This document shows, one piece after another, positions 11,338-25,800 of a DNA stretch of 64,000 nt. This DNA is from Monosporascus cannonballus. Lineage: Eukaryota; Ascomycota; Sordariomycetes; Xylariales. Position numbers and translations under genes: made by a program. A model generated the notes under the pieces. That model saw only the letters and a program-made list of their open reading frames with translations, did no database searches and had not been told where the DNA came from. Each line of letters starts with the position of its first letter. Position 1 is the first letter of the stretch. Location: NCBI GenBank assembly GCA_004154925.1, contig QJNS01000322.1, positions 1-64,000 on the forward strand, read 5' to 3'.

Positions 11338-14300
11338 TTACCTCAGCTAGCCCAGGCCTCTCTAGCTCGTTTTTCCAATTTCTTCAAAGTCATTCAAGTA
11401 CCGCTCCACGACGCTAAATATTAACCAATTAAATCCTAAATCCCCGTAACAAGCCAGCGAGGCCTAAGTTGTAATTACGTAAAAACGGCTTCGTTTAATG
11501 CATTTGCTTTTTCAAAAAACGAAAATCCGTAATAACTTAATAATAAGACGTTTTTCTATAAATATATATATATATACCGTTATTTCTGCTATAACTTATT
11601 ATTAATACCATTTTAATCCTAATCAGAACCTATTTGCCATTCCTAAACCGTAATGCGTATAATAGTTGTAGCCCGAGCCCGTCGCGTTATTATCCCCCTT
11701 TTCAAAATACGATAAATCCGAATTCTCTCAGTTTTACCGGGCTACGCCCTTAAAACAGAATATACGTACACGTACCTTAAATTTCTAGCATTAACATAAA
11801 AAAACTAACATAACGTTTAAAAATTTTATTCGTAATTGGGTTTTTTGCGACGATTTAAGCCGAATTACCAATTCAACCGTTCGGATCAATCGATTAATTA
11901 ACGTTTTAAAGGAAAAATAAATACGCGAAAAGCTATTAATATATGAAAATTAACAAAAATTTCTAATTCCGATTAATTAAAACCTCGTTATATGCAGATA
12001 CCATAATATATTATATAAAAAACTTATAGCTTTCGCAAAAGGGCCTGGATTCCGTCGCTCGCCGGAAAAGGTATTACTCGAAATTAAAATAATCTATACC
12101 ACCTTAAACGAAAGTTAACATTTTATAAAAACGTTTACCTTTAATTAATTTAAGTTTTTAAATTAAATAATTATATACCTTAAGAAAAAATGATATTCGT
12201 ATAATACAAAATGAAAAATAAAGCGGTTTCGTAATAATAACGATCCGAACATTTTTATACATTTTTTCTTTATAATTTTAATTATTATAGTTAAAATAAT
12301 TTCCCAAATTAACGGCAGTTATCTGCCCTATTTATTAAGCAGGTTTTTATTATTCTCGGATTTATTATAAGATAATATCGATATATTAAAAAAGTTAAAG
12401 ATTTACGAAAATTATTATATATTAAATAAAGATATAATTCGGTTAATAAAAAAAATTAAGGTAACAATATTAATTCTTTTATCATTATTTAATTTTAATT
12501 AAAATAAATTACGCTTTATAACTAGGTATAATAAGGCGATATCGTATTTTAATATAATAACTTTAATATTTAAAATTATATTCATAATATAACGTTTTAA
12601 TATAGTATTATTATACGGAATATTATTATTGCCCTTACCCGTTAATATAACCGTATCCTTAAAAGAAAATTAAAATAATTTATATTCCGGCTTAATTAAT
12701 ATTATAAAATAAAATGATTTTATAAAACGTTATAACAATATTTAATATTATTTAATATTTTCTATTAATTCGTAATTAATATTATCCGGATTTTATTTTC
12801 TGCTTTTATTAATATATTTTATAAACGTAATAAATAAAATTTTTCCGGTTTTCCTAAATTAAAAACATTCCGTATAATAAACGCCATTCGATTTTATTAA
12901 ATATAATTAACGAAAATAAAAGCATTATTAACGGTACTTATGGCATTTATCGAAAACTTTTTTAAAAAATATATAAATTTAAAAAAAATAATTATATCGA
13001 TTTTCGGAACATTTTTATTTTATTTATAAAAATCAAAAAATAATTAATTATATTTGGAAAATATAAGCCAATTAAACCGAAACAACCGATCTATATAATA
13101 AGAAACGGTAATTTCTTTTTATTCTTACTTTATTTCATATATAAATAAATTTCCTATTTATTTTTATACGTATTTATTAGCCCGATAATATAACCGGGAC
13201 GCATAAAATATAAATAACTTTGGAAACGGATTATTAATTCTTAAATAAAATAACGTAATTATATTAAAAATCGCCGGAATTTTACTTGCTTAAACCTTTT
13301 ATTTTTTATATATATAATGTTCATATATTCGTATTATTTTTGGAGGAATTACGTATCCGATACGAATTATTTATAATAAAAACGTTTAACGTATACAAAG
13401 TTTTCCGGAATATTTCGATCAAAAACCTTTTTTCGAAAACTAAGCTTACCGAATTTATAATATATATATATTTTTGGTTAACCGTCGCCGAATTTAAATC
13501 TATCGCGCATAACGTAATTTCTAAGTATTTTGGTCGTACCGGATAAATAAGGGAGGTATTATAAGGTTCTAATTAGGACGCGCTAATAAATAAAGATCTT
13601 TTCGACGAAAATTTTCTGTTATTATTTACTAATAATATATTACTTAATAACATAAATAATTTAACAAGTAATTCGTAAGTATTTTATTTTTTAATTCGGA
13701 AATATAACTTATTTATATTATTTTAAAGCAATACGGTCCTAATTAAAATATGCCGAATAAAACCTTTTTATCGGATAATTACGAGACCGGAAATATTTTT
13801 AATACGGCCGATATTTTATAGGGTAATAATTTTTTAAATTTTATTAAAAATATTAACTAATTGTTAATCGATATTATTTTTATCGATAAAAACTTTTGAA
13901 ATTATTGTCGTTTTTTTTAAAAGAAACCCAGGTTTATTTATATTTTTCGTATATTATATAATATAATAACGTTAATTATATTAAACGGTTAATACCGATA
14001 TTAACATTTCTTTTTTATAAGGCCGGTTAATTTAATTACGGCAAAAAATGCTTTATTTTAATTAAATATTACGTTTTATAATATTAGATTAAATACTTAT
14101 TAATTCGATTTTAACATTAAATCCGGTTTCGATAAAATCAAAAGAAAAAATATAAAAAATATTTAATCGAAAAAGCAAATATTATAATCTATAACTTGTT
14201 AAAGAATTCCGCCGGTCGAAAAACAATATATATAACGTTAATATTATTTTTTCCGAAATTCGTCTTTAATTAAATACCATATATCTTTATAATGCGAATT

Positions 14301-14439
14301 TTATGCCCGTTATGCTTTTTCGCGAAATAAGCGTTACGTTATTCGAGATTTTCGTAACAAAATCTTTAAGTACGCTTATTTTTTGCTTCGGAATTTCTGG
14401 CTTATTAAAGGATATCCGTTTTGGATTAAAAAGGACGGC

Positions 14440-15430
14440 TAAGATTCCGAAAATATTTTGGCCGCGGGCCGTAAAATTATGAAAATTAAATTTATCGATT
14501 TTAATAATACCATACTTATTATTAACGACGTAAATAAACTTAATTAGCTAAATACGACAAAAAACGAAAATTAATTTGTAAATAGCTTTAATACAATTCC
14601 CTAAAAAGTTTTTGGTACCGAATTTATTAAGAATAATTTGGCTCCGAACAACCGTAATATTTTGTATATAAAAAAAATTATAATCCTATAATGTAAATTA
14701 TCGATAGCTTAATTAATAGTTTTAATTAAAGCAGTTCGTTATCGTTTTTGTTATTATCAAATAAGCAAAATAAGGATTTATCGGACGAAAATAAGCCGTT
14801 AATATAGTTTTTTACTTTTTTATTACTTTATATTTTTTTATAAATAATATAATACTTATATTATAATTTTAATATTAATACGATTATGTTATTTACGTAA
14901 TCCTAATTAGTTAATTTCGGAATTATTTTATATATTACCGTAATTACTTAATTATTATATTAACGTAACTTATTTGCCTTTAGTAATAAAACCGCAGATA
15001 AGAAAATAATATTTTACAATATGGTATACGGCATAATTATTAATAAAATTAACATAAATAATTAAATTTATAATTTACGTAATCCTAATTAATTATATCC
15101 CATTCGAACGTTTTGTTTTTTATACAATCGTATAAAAATATCGTATTACTTATAGCTAAATATAACGTATAATTTTGGGTTAACTCGTATACCCTATTTG
15201 TAATTAACTTATTAACCAGTATTTTTAAGTACTTTTTAAGATTTTTTCCCTCCGTTTTATTTTTTTTGTACGTTATTATAACTTGTATATTAATAATTTC
15301 TTTGATGTTTTTAAGTTCCAAGATTTTATTTGTTTTAGGCGTAATATTTACATTTAAATTCTTTTGGAAATCTTTATTCGGATTATATAATAATACTAAA
15401 TATTTGGGGATTACGTATAAATATTTTTCG
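14440..15430 (-). pseudogene. Minus-strand coding remnants within the DNA element
   Basis: Two stretches on the minus strand keep sense despite RIP. From ~15430 down to 15085 there is a near-continuous frame without internal stops; its last 78 codons (from 15321) include TYKKNKTEGKNLKKYLKILV and end FEWDIIN. Around 14540-14400 a second frame includes NNKYGIIKIDKFNF and TARGQNIFGILAVLFNPKR. They are probably parts of one RIPed gene carried by the element. I do not recognise the family. Confidence 0.35.
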
Positions 15431-17099
15431 TTGCGTTTTTATACGTAATTTGCATATTTATTACTTATATAATTCCGTAAATTATAATATTTATAAAATA
15501 ATTATATAACACATATTTTTTAGCTAAACGGCTCGGTTTATAAAATTATAAACTTTTTTTATATTATTTACATAATACCTAATTTATATAACTTTTTCGT
15601 TAAATTGCAAATGCCGTAATTAATTAAAAGTTCGTAATTAATTTAATAATTTAATAATTTATGGGGCCGGCATAATCCGCCATAACGTAAATTTTATTTT
15701 ACTAGTTATTATTACGGAAAATATTCCAAATTATTAATATTTAATATTTATATAAATATTATATTTTTCCTTAATAAAAAGTTTTATTCGTAACATAAAC
15801 TTTTCGTAATATTACTAAGTTTATATATTTCTAATAATTATAAGGTTTTTTTAATTAATATATAATCGTATTAATGCTAAAACGCAAGATATTTTTTTTA
15901 ATTTTCCGCTATATTAATATAACTTTATAATATATACCTAATATCTGGAATTAATTACGTATAATATATATTTTCTATAAAAAATATTTTATATTTTAAA
16001 ATAATTAAATATTGCTTAGCTAATACGAAAATGTTTTAATTAGGATTACGCCGTCGGTTTTGCCTTTTCGCAAATTATTCTGGTACCGGTTCCGGCTATT
16101 TTTTGGTCCAAAATCTTATTATTCGTTCTTAAAGTTATTTTTCGAGGGCAAATTATTTTTCGGGAATATTATTAATAAATTTATTTTTTTTTGGCCGGGC
16201 GAACAAAATTTTTTAAATTTATTCGGGATATATTATCGGAAGTTATAACGAAAATTATTTTTATTATATCGGCAAGGAATTTATTTATCTTTTATAATAT
16301 CGTGAAATATATAAAAGTATATATTATAATATGGATTTGGGATATTAAATAAAAAAACTAATTAATAATTATTATATTATAAATAATATAATTTTATATA
16401 TTAAAATATAATAAATATATAATATTAATTATATACGAAATAATTATAATAATTATATTTAATATATATTTAATCGAAATAGGTTTATAAATTATATTAA
16501 GAAATTTATAACAAAATATAAATTTCGTATAATTTATATACGGTTATTAAGTTCTTTTTTTATATATTATTATTTCGTTATAAGAAAGAATATCGTTAAT
16601 TATTTTATTTATATTTAATAACCTGTATAAACTTAATAATTTATATATTTATAATTATATAATTTTAAAATTTACATATATTTTAATTTTAATTATATAT
16701 ATTATGTTAAAATATTTTTATAACTTATTAAGTATTTGTAAATTTTATTCGTATATTATAAATATTTATATATTCCTTATTTATATTAACAATATATTCG
16801 GTAATTATTTAATATACGAATTTTACCTTATTTATTATATTTTATATTTTATATTTATATTTTTGGTTTTAATTAAATTAAATTTATATCGGTAAATTTA
16901 TAGTATTATTAAATTTTTTAATTATAATTATTTATTTATATATATTTAATATTACGTAATTATTATAATAGTATTATTATCGTTTAATAAAATAAAATAC
17001 GGTAATCTTATTTGGGAAATATATGGTAATTTAGTAAAAAATTAAAACGTATATAAAGATCGTAATAACGTTAGATTAACTTTTAATACGAATTATATT

Positions 17100-18063
17100 A
17101 ATTACGGCGTTATTTTCCGTATTTTATTTTTTATTATATATATTATTTTTTTAAACTTTGCCCCAGCTTATAAAATAAACTTTTTTTAAGTTAAATAATT
17201 ATTCGATAAAATCCTAATTTTATAAAGTTTTTATAAAATGGATTTTATTATTATATACTAAAAAACATAAATTATTTACCATTATATATATATTAATATA
17301 TATCTTATTTACGAGAATTTCGAAATAATATTTAAATAAATATTCCGAGATTTCGATTATATATATATAATTTGTAAAAAGTTAATAAAAAATATATTTA
17401 TATATTTTAATAATTTTTAAATTTTATTTCCATTAAATCCCGAAAAACTTATTAAATAATATATAATATTATTCGTTTTTTTCTTTATATTAAAATATAA
17501 TAATAATATTATCGATACGGATAATATAAATTATTAGATAATAGGTTTTTGAAATCGCAAAATAAACGTTTTTTATATTATAAATTTAACAGGCGTATCT
17601 TTTTTAAAAAATTATATAACTTAAATTATTAAACGGTTTCGAGAATTTATAATTTATAATAATTTATATAATATAGATAATATTAGAAATATAATAATTT
17701 TATAATCCCGATTAAAAAAATATAAAACCGCAATATATCCTATAATATAAATTATATGGACGTTATTTTCATAATTTTAAACGAAAAAAAAATCCGCAAT
17801 TTTATGTAATTAGCTGCCGAATAAATAACCTTATATAAAAATTAAATTTTTAGGTATTGCGGTATATTCGGTATTAATATTAAGGATTTCGGGGGTTACT
17901 CGGAATATCTAATTATTATTATATTTATATAGGATTTTGATATAAAGAAATTCTTAAAACCAGCCAGGGAAAAAACAAAGGAATTCTTAGAACTAGCCGG
18001 GGATCTAGTTATGCCGACAAAGGGAAAACGCGGTAAGGGAAAGAAAATTAGATCCGGCCGTTA
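17100..18063 (+). pseudogene. Plus-strand coding remnant ending in an un-RIPed basic tail
   Basis: From ~17.1 kb the plus strand reads as protein interrupted mainly by TAA/TAG at positions where RIP of CAA, CAG or TGG is expected. The last ~120 bp (about 17940-18063) are almost unmutated: FLKPAREKTKEFLELAGDL, then MPTKGKRGKGKKIRSGR and a TAA at 18061-18063. Just upstream is a segment reading FGINIKDFGGYSEYL. It looks like the C-terminus of a protein of the DNA element with a Lys/Arg-rich tail. I cannot name it. Confidence 0.4.
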
Positions 18064-21000
18064 ACTTTTATTAAGGGAATTAGAAAACCTTAGTTCGAAA
18101 AAGAAATAATTACCAAAATTTTTAACAAAATAATAATAAGGTATATAGGCGGTTTCGAAAAATATTAATTAGGACCGTACGCCGACAGATATTAATCTTA
18201 ATTATAAAAAGATAAAGTTATAAAACGTAATTAATAAAAATTTATTATAAACTCGAAATTTTAAACGTTTTAAATTAATATTTAAAAAAAATACTGAAAT
18301 AATTATATTAATAACAAAAAAATAACTGTTTTGATATTGGCGAAAAATTATTTATATTATTTATTTACTTACATAATTAATTTTTTACTTTATTTATTTA
18401 ATTCGAGCCAAAATACCTTAAAGGTTAAGAAAACATAAAAATATTTTAAAAGTTAATACGATAAATTTTAAAAAAAAACTAAAAGATAAAATTTAAAAAC
18501 TTTTAATTCGATATTGTAAATTAAGGGTTATAAGTTAAAAAGATAATTTATTAATAATTACGATAAATTATAATTTAAATTACTTAATACAAAATTTTAT
18601 TAATTTTTCTAATTAAAAAAATTTATTATATATTTATTATAGCATATAATTAATCCGGATTAAAACGAATTAATATTTCGTATAAAACTTAACAAATTAA
18701 AAATTAATAACAATAATAAATTTAATAAATAAATAATATATTAATAATTTTAATTAATATTATTTAAATATTTATAATTATTACGTTTTATAATCGAAAC
18801 GTTGCGTCAAAATTAAATACGTTTTTTGTTATTAACCTTAATTAAAACCGGCAAAATTTCGTTTTTTACTTTTTAACCTAATATCGCAATTATTTTTTAA
18901 TTTGTTATTAATGTTATTATCCGATAAGTATTATTTATTTTTAACGTATAATTCCTTAATTTTAATAGGGATTATTAATTTAACTTTTTTTCCGATATAT
19001 TATTTATAACGTCGGGCTACGGATTATTACGTTTTGGCGACGCCGGCGATTTTAATAACAATATAAAAATAAACGAATTATATAAATATAAATATAATAA
19101 CAAAAACGGGGTTAAAAATTAAAAATATTTAAAAACGATAAGTTTTGTATTAACGTTATAAATAAAAAAAATAAAATAAGCTTTTAATTAAAATTATTTA
19201 ATAAGTCGTACATTATATGTATACATATAAGCGTTGCCATAACCGAAATTATAATTTTAAGTTACAAAAATATATAAATTATATGCCGGTTTAATATTTA
19301 AATTATTAAAATTACCGTTAAACCGTTAATTATTAATTTAAACTAAACGATTATATGCGATATACTTTAATTAAAACAAAACGCAACTTAAAACGGCCTT
19401 ATAATTGTTTTCGATATTTATTAAGTTTACAACATAATAATAATCCGTAACCCATATAAATCGGTTTATAATATGGAAATATAACGCCGTTATTTCCGAT
19501 TAAGCGAATTCCGCCATTTATAAAAAATTATTTATATTTTTTATAAAATTAAAAAATATAACTTTTTCGTATATTATATATAATACAGGAAATAAGCGGT
19601 TTTTTAAGATGTTCTAATATCATTATTTATTGAAACCGCGAACCGCCTTAATTAATTTAATTATATTTTAAATTAAATATAAATCTTTAATTTCGTTCAA
19701 CTTATTTGGGAATTTATTAAATAAAAATTACTTAAATTTTATAAAAATAAATATTTATTTTGCTTTTTTACCGCTAAACGGAAATAACCGCGTAAAAAAT
19801 AATTTGTTTACCTATCGTTTATATTAAAATTTTATTATTTCCTAAATAACCGCCTTTATTAAACCGGCTTTTAATTATTTTTACGCAAATATTCTCGAAT
19901 TTAAAGATTTAGGTATATAAAAAGAATTAAGCGTATATATATTATAATAAAGTTTAATCGGAATTAAGTTATTACGGTTTTTTTAATATAATAATTTTGT
20001 TTTTTTAAATATATTAAAATTATTTTACGTATATATTTGCTGTTAAATAACGCGTATTATTAAGACCTTATTTTTATCCGGTATTACAAGTAAAAATTAC
20101 TTTATTTCGAAAATTTACGGATAATATTTTAGCCGGTCGAAAATTAAGATTAAAATTCGATAATTATTTTATTTTAATTAAAATTATTCGCGATAAATTA
20201 CGCATCATTTTTCTTATTATCTATATTTATTACGTCGTTTTTTACTGCAACTTTTATATTTTTATAAGTAATACAGTTTTAGGTTTATCGGGCCTAAATC
20301 GTTTCGTTATTTTAATTTTTTTTAAAAATAAATAACTTAATTATATATTTATTAAATGCTTAATAAGATGCAAATAATATAACTTATTTATAATTAATTA
20401 TGTTTAATTAAATTATTACTATAAATTTTTAATCAAAAAACTTTATAATATATCTTATTATATTATTTAATTAATATTCGGAATATTTATACCTAATTTA
20501 AAAATAATAATAAATATAATAATACGAATAAAATTATTTAACTGTTTTAAATTATTATATACGTAAACTTAATTTTTATAAGGTATTTCGGAATTATAAA
20601 ATTTAATAACTTTTTTATAACTTTCGACAAATATCTTTAATTTATTATGGTTTTAATTAAGTAATTACGAATATCTATAATTTTTGCCTTATTATTAACA
20701 TAAATAATAATTTTAATAATAAAACGTAAACTATTAAATTAAATTAAGGAAATATTATTTAATAATTTAAATGCATTAATTATTAAAAAATTTAAATAAT
20801 TTTAATTCGAACGTTAACTTTTAAGTATAAAGAAAATAATAATATCGATTTCGGAATAATTAATATTAAAATATCGGATTTCCGCCTTATAATTATATTT
20901 AGTTAAGCCGCCGATTTGACAAAAACCGTTATATTTCGTAATCCTTTTCTTTATGGTATTACTAATAATTACTATATATGCAAATTAATATATATAAATA

Positions 21001-21617
21001 AAGAAAATAAAACGTAAATTGCAAATATTAACATATTTAAGCTGGAAATGTTTCTATTTTAATAATAAATATACTTTATCGATAATAATTAAACAATATT
21101 ATTATTGGAAAACATAATTTAATATAATAATTTAAAATTAATTATTCTATATTTATTTAAGATTAAAAATAATATAGTTATATTATCCAGCAGTTATACG
21201 GTCGAATATTTCTAAATTAAGTTTTTTCGTATTCGCAAATATTAAAATAAAAACAAAATATAGAACTGTTAATATAAAAATTCGTTATTTTTTCGTTAAC
21301 TTAATTAATAATATAACCTAGATAATAATTAAATCAGTTATTAACGAAAAGGTTTAAATAATTAAGGATTTTTTAAAACTTATTTTAATAATAAAAAAAA
21401 TATTAAGCTTTTTGAACACCAGATTATATATTATATCGATTTATTTTTTCTGTAAAATACGACTTTGCTTGTTAAGCATAACGCCTAATATAAGGCGAAT
21501 AAACCGACGGCGCAAAGTTTCTGTAAAGTTATTAGCCGTATACATAATATTGGCATATAGGTTAATTACGTCTGTATCGGCAAAAAACCGGGAAAGATAT
21601 CGGATAAAAATAAACGT

Positions 21618-21622
21618 TTTGC
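21618..21622. repeat. Target-site duplication of the gypsy element (TTTGC)
   Basis: TTTGC occurs immediately before the left LTR and again at 28922-28926 immediately after the right LTR. Confidence 0.88.
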
Positions 21623-22059
21623 TGTAACGAACCTGTTATACATCCACCTGGAGATATAAGCAGTATCCGAAATGGGGTTTTGATTTGCAGGTAACAATAG
21701 GGCAAAGAATGATTTAGTGATCTATTCGTTAAAAAAATTTAAAAACTTTTCTCTCAATTAAAGATTAATGCAGTTACCTCTAAAGTAAAAACTTAGATTA
21801 ATAGTTAAAAAGCAAAATTAAATAAGTACTATTTATATAAAAAACTGATTTATTATATATCCTAATTTCCAAAATAAGTATGTTATAGATCTACGTAATT
21901 TATATAATCTATATAATCTGGTCCAAATTACTTAAATTATCTAAATCAATTAAATCACCTTAAAAACCAAACTTTTTTGTCCGGAGTTTAACCGTAACAG
22001 GTTTACGTTAAGCTTTAAAAGTTAATTTTTTCGAAATAAGAACCCCTATTCCTGTAATA
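21623..22059 (-). repeat. Gypsy LTR (3' LTR in element orientation)
   Basis: Starts TGTAACGAACCTG and ends CCTGTAATA. It aligns along its length with 28487-28921. Differences are RIP-type; for example TGTAACG here is TATAACG there. Confidence 0.87.
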
Positions 22060-22828
22060 TTATTTCCCTTTTCTAAGGATTTTTATCTTAAAGATAAAAA
22101 CCGTAAGTAGCCATTTTATTTTATTAGAAAAAGTTTTTAAAAGTATCCTAATTAACTTTATCATAACAGGCCGTATTTAAAAAGAAAAAAAAACTTCGCC
22201 TAAATTAACACGAAACGCGTAATAACCGTACAAATTTTATTAAAAAATTTAACTCCAAAATTATCGCTTGTTCGAACTATATTCGCCTAAGGGAATTTAA
22301 TTATTATTTTATAGCAGATATCCCTAATTATAGTTGTTATACCCGTTATTAATATTTAACCTATAACATATTAAATATAAATTCCTTAATAAAAATTTAA
22401 AAAAAATTACGAACGTTTGCAAAAAGAATAGCGTAAAGTAAAGGACATTTTAATTACGCATTAAAAAGCGCTGGCGGCGCACTAAGAAATTACCGAAAAA
22501 AAAACGAAAAAATTTGTTAATCGGTTAAAACGCATCCGCTTATAATAAGGCGTTTTGGAAAAAAAGGCTTTTATAATTTTGAAAAAAGGTTATAAATTAA
22601 ATTAATTAAAAAAATAGGAAAAACTAAAAAAAGAATAGCGGCGTATAAAAACAAAATAAGTTTAGCTTATTTCCGAATTAAATGCTATCGTAAAAGCGTT
22701 TATTTCCTTTAATTAGAACGCCGTAAGGTTAAATTTAAGCGGGGGACCATTATCGCTTATGATTTTGGCCGTACTAGAAATAATCGGTTAAGGTTCTAAC
22801 GGTAAAACGTCTTAATTCGGTTTATCGT

Positions 22829-25800
22829 ATTTGTTAAATAATTAAATAATTCCCATATATTTTTTTCGGATAGGTAATTTTTTCATTTAACTAAATATTA
22901 AATTTTATTCTTAATTATTCTAAAGTCCAGTATTTATTCGACTTTGTATTTATCAAAATCCTTTTCAAATTTCAGGTCCGTTTCCAACGGAGCGTTTTTA
23001 GGTGCTGGTTTAAATAAAAAGATATAAAAAACAAGGTGTATTTTTATGTTTTTAAGTAACGATAATTAGTAATTAATTTTGAAAATAACTTTTTAATCTT
23101 AAATAGGCCAAGTTTTTTAAAATCGAATTTGTCGCTAAATCTTTTCGTTTTGATTTATAAAATGTTCAAAATTGCGTTTTGTTTTCGGCATAACAAATAA
23201 ACCTTATTTCCTTTCGCTAAAATTAATCCTTTAATTCTTTTCTTATTATAATATTAAGTTATTCGTTATTAAAAAATTATAATTCGTTTTAAAAACGGGT
23301 TTAAATTATTTTAATTTTTGTTATTAATATTTTTGCTTTTAAGGTAATTATAATAATTTTTAGTATTTCGTTAAACGATTATTTAAGTCGTTTTATTTTT
23401 ATTTCGTATCCGTATATAGCCGTATAAAGAAATACGTTTATGTCCTTATTAATAAATATATTATAAGCGATTTGTATTAACGGTAAAAATTTTACTTAAT
23501 TATTTTGTTAATAATTAACGTAATTTCGGAAATATTATTTTAAAATTTAGTTTAATTTCTTAATTTAATTATCCGTTTAAGGATAATATACTATTAAAAA
23601 CTTAAGTTTAGCATTTATTTATTTAAAGAAATTAATGCCAAATTTCGAAATAAATAACGTATTTTTATCGGAAATAACTTTTTTTGATATTCCGTATTTA
23701 TCGAAGTAATATCTAATAAAGGCATAAGTTAATTATTTTGCCGTTACGTTTTTTTAAAAAGTAAAAAATACTTATATTTAATAAGTCTGTCGATAATTAC
23801 CCATATTTTATCGTACTTAATTCTAATAACTGGGTTTTTAAATAAAAATAAATTAATAATAAAATCCCAAGTTATAATATTTCATACTTTATTAAGAATA
23901 TCGGTAAGTTGTAATAGCCCATAAGGCTTATGGCGTATTGCTTTGGCTTTATTGCAAATATTATAATTTTTAATTACCTTTTTGACCATACGGCATAACT
24001 TTAAGAAGTTATATTTTTCTTAAAGTCGTCTAGTAATTTTAAAAATTCTTTAATATCCGTATAATAGGTTTTCGTAAAATTCTTTTACAAATTATTCCTA
24101 TTAATCCTTAAGAACATAAATTTTGCCGTAATATAATAGCTAATCTTTTGGTTACCTTTTTAGTTATTAAATTTTTTCTTATTTCTTTATATCGTAAAAA
24201 TTTCGGAACCGTATTAAAAGCTTAGAAATTAATCTTTTTATTATTTTACACAGTTATATAATACCGTTCTTATTATATTGTAATATTTATATATTTTTTA
24301 GGGACTTTAGAATCGTAATTTCTTTTGTAATTAAAAATATCCGCTTAAATATTTTTTTTGATATAATATATCCTAAAATTAAATCTTAACAGAAAAATTA
24401 TTTATCTTTTATATTATTTATTTAATTCTTAAACTTTTATAAATCGCGTAAGGTTTTTATAATTAAAATAAATATCAAAAAGTTCTTTCGTTTTATTAAG
24501 AAAAAAATCTTATTTTTTAAAAACGTTAATAATTATTAATAATTTTTTATCGTAAATCTAATATTTAAATTTTGCGTTTGGAAATATTTTTAAGTAATAA
24601 GTTATTAAATATTATTTGCCGTTATTTTTTTGTTATTTTAAAATTATATCTAAAGCATATTTTAAAATATTTATCTTTAGGCGTTTTTTTGTTTAAATTT
24701 AATATTTTCATTATTAATCCATTAATAATTGCTTTTTTTAATTTCCGGAATGTTTTTTTTTGCTTTTTCGGGAAATTTAAATTCCTTTTTAACGTATTTT
24801 TAATAGTAAGTTTTATTAATAATTTAACTATATTTCCATATTTCTTAATTAAATTACGTATATAATCCGTAAATCTTAAAATTTATTAAATATTTATAAT
24901 AATTACTTTATCGGAAATAAATTAATCCTTAATTATTTCTAACTTAAAGCGTTAAATTAAAATTTATCCGGAAATAAAAGTAAATTCTAGAAAATCCAGT
25001 TTCTAAATATACTATACGTTTTTGGCTAAATTAATTTAAATATTAATTTCGTCCAAAGTTTTAAATATTTAAATGATATACTTTTTATGCTCCTTTAAAG
25101 TTTCGAAATAAATAAGAATATCGTCAAGGTAAACGAATACGAATTTATTCAGAAATTATCGTAAAGTAATCATAATTAATCTTTGGAAATTGGCGGGGGC
25201 GTTAATAAATCCCATAGGCATTATTCGGTATTCGTAAAATCCATATATCGTTCTAAATGCCGTTTTTTATTCTTTTCCTTTAGCTATTCTAATACGGTAA
25301 TAACCGTTTCGGAAATTAAGTACAATAAATTATTTTGTTTTATTAACGTTTTCTTTTAACGTACTTATAAGGATTAGGGAATATCCATTTTTAATCGTAA
25401 TATTATTTAACTATCGGTAATCGATTATTTTTTTTAAAAACTAGATTTCTATTTTTATCGATTTTTTACTTTTTATCCTTAATTTTTGGTATTATAAAAA
25501 TAAGGTATCTAACTAGGGAATCAAAAAATTAAATATATTTTCTTTTTAAATTAAATTAAATACTTTTCCATAAGGCTTTCGATTTATTAGAGTTTATATA
25601 ATAAATCTTATAAAATTTAAAATAATACCTTTTTTTTAATAAATATTTTGTAATCTTATTAACTATAAGGTAATAATTCGTAATTTTTTTTATCCTTAAA
25701 CAATTTTTTAAATCGTCGATACTTAAAGAATATTATAAAGGCTTAATTTGCAATCTAGACTTTCTTAATAATATAACAGATTTTTTGGTTATTTTTTTTA

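Noticed and set aside
13286..13546. 86-codon plus-strand frame in the AT-rich block
   Set aside because: Chance frame in RIPed DNA; composition matches neighbouring non-coding sequence and no domain is visible. The same applies to frames at 16060, 16704, 24572 and 27033.
14400..14560. Fot1/pogo transposase similarity of the NNKYGIIKIDKFNF segment
   Set aside because: Only a few residues agree with the pogo DDE region and the element's 8-bp duplication does not fit TA-targeting pogo elements.
11338..21622. A second LTR retrotransposon in the left half of the DNA element
   Set aside because: I looked for paired direct repeats and an RT core there and found none that I could support.
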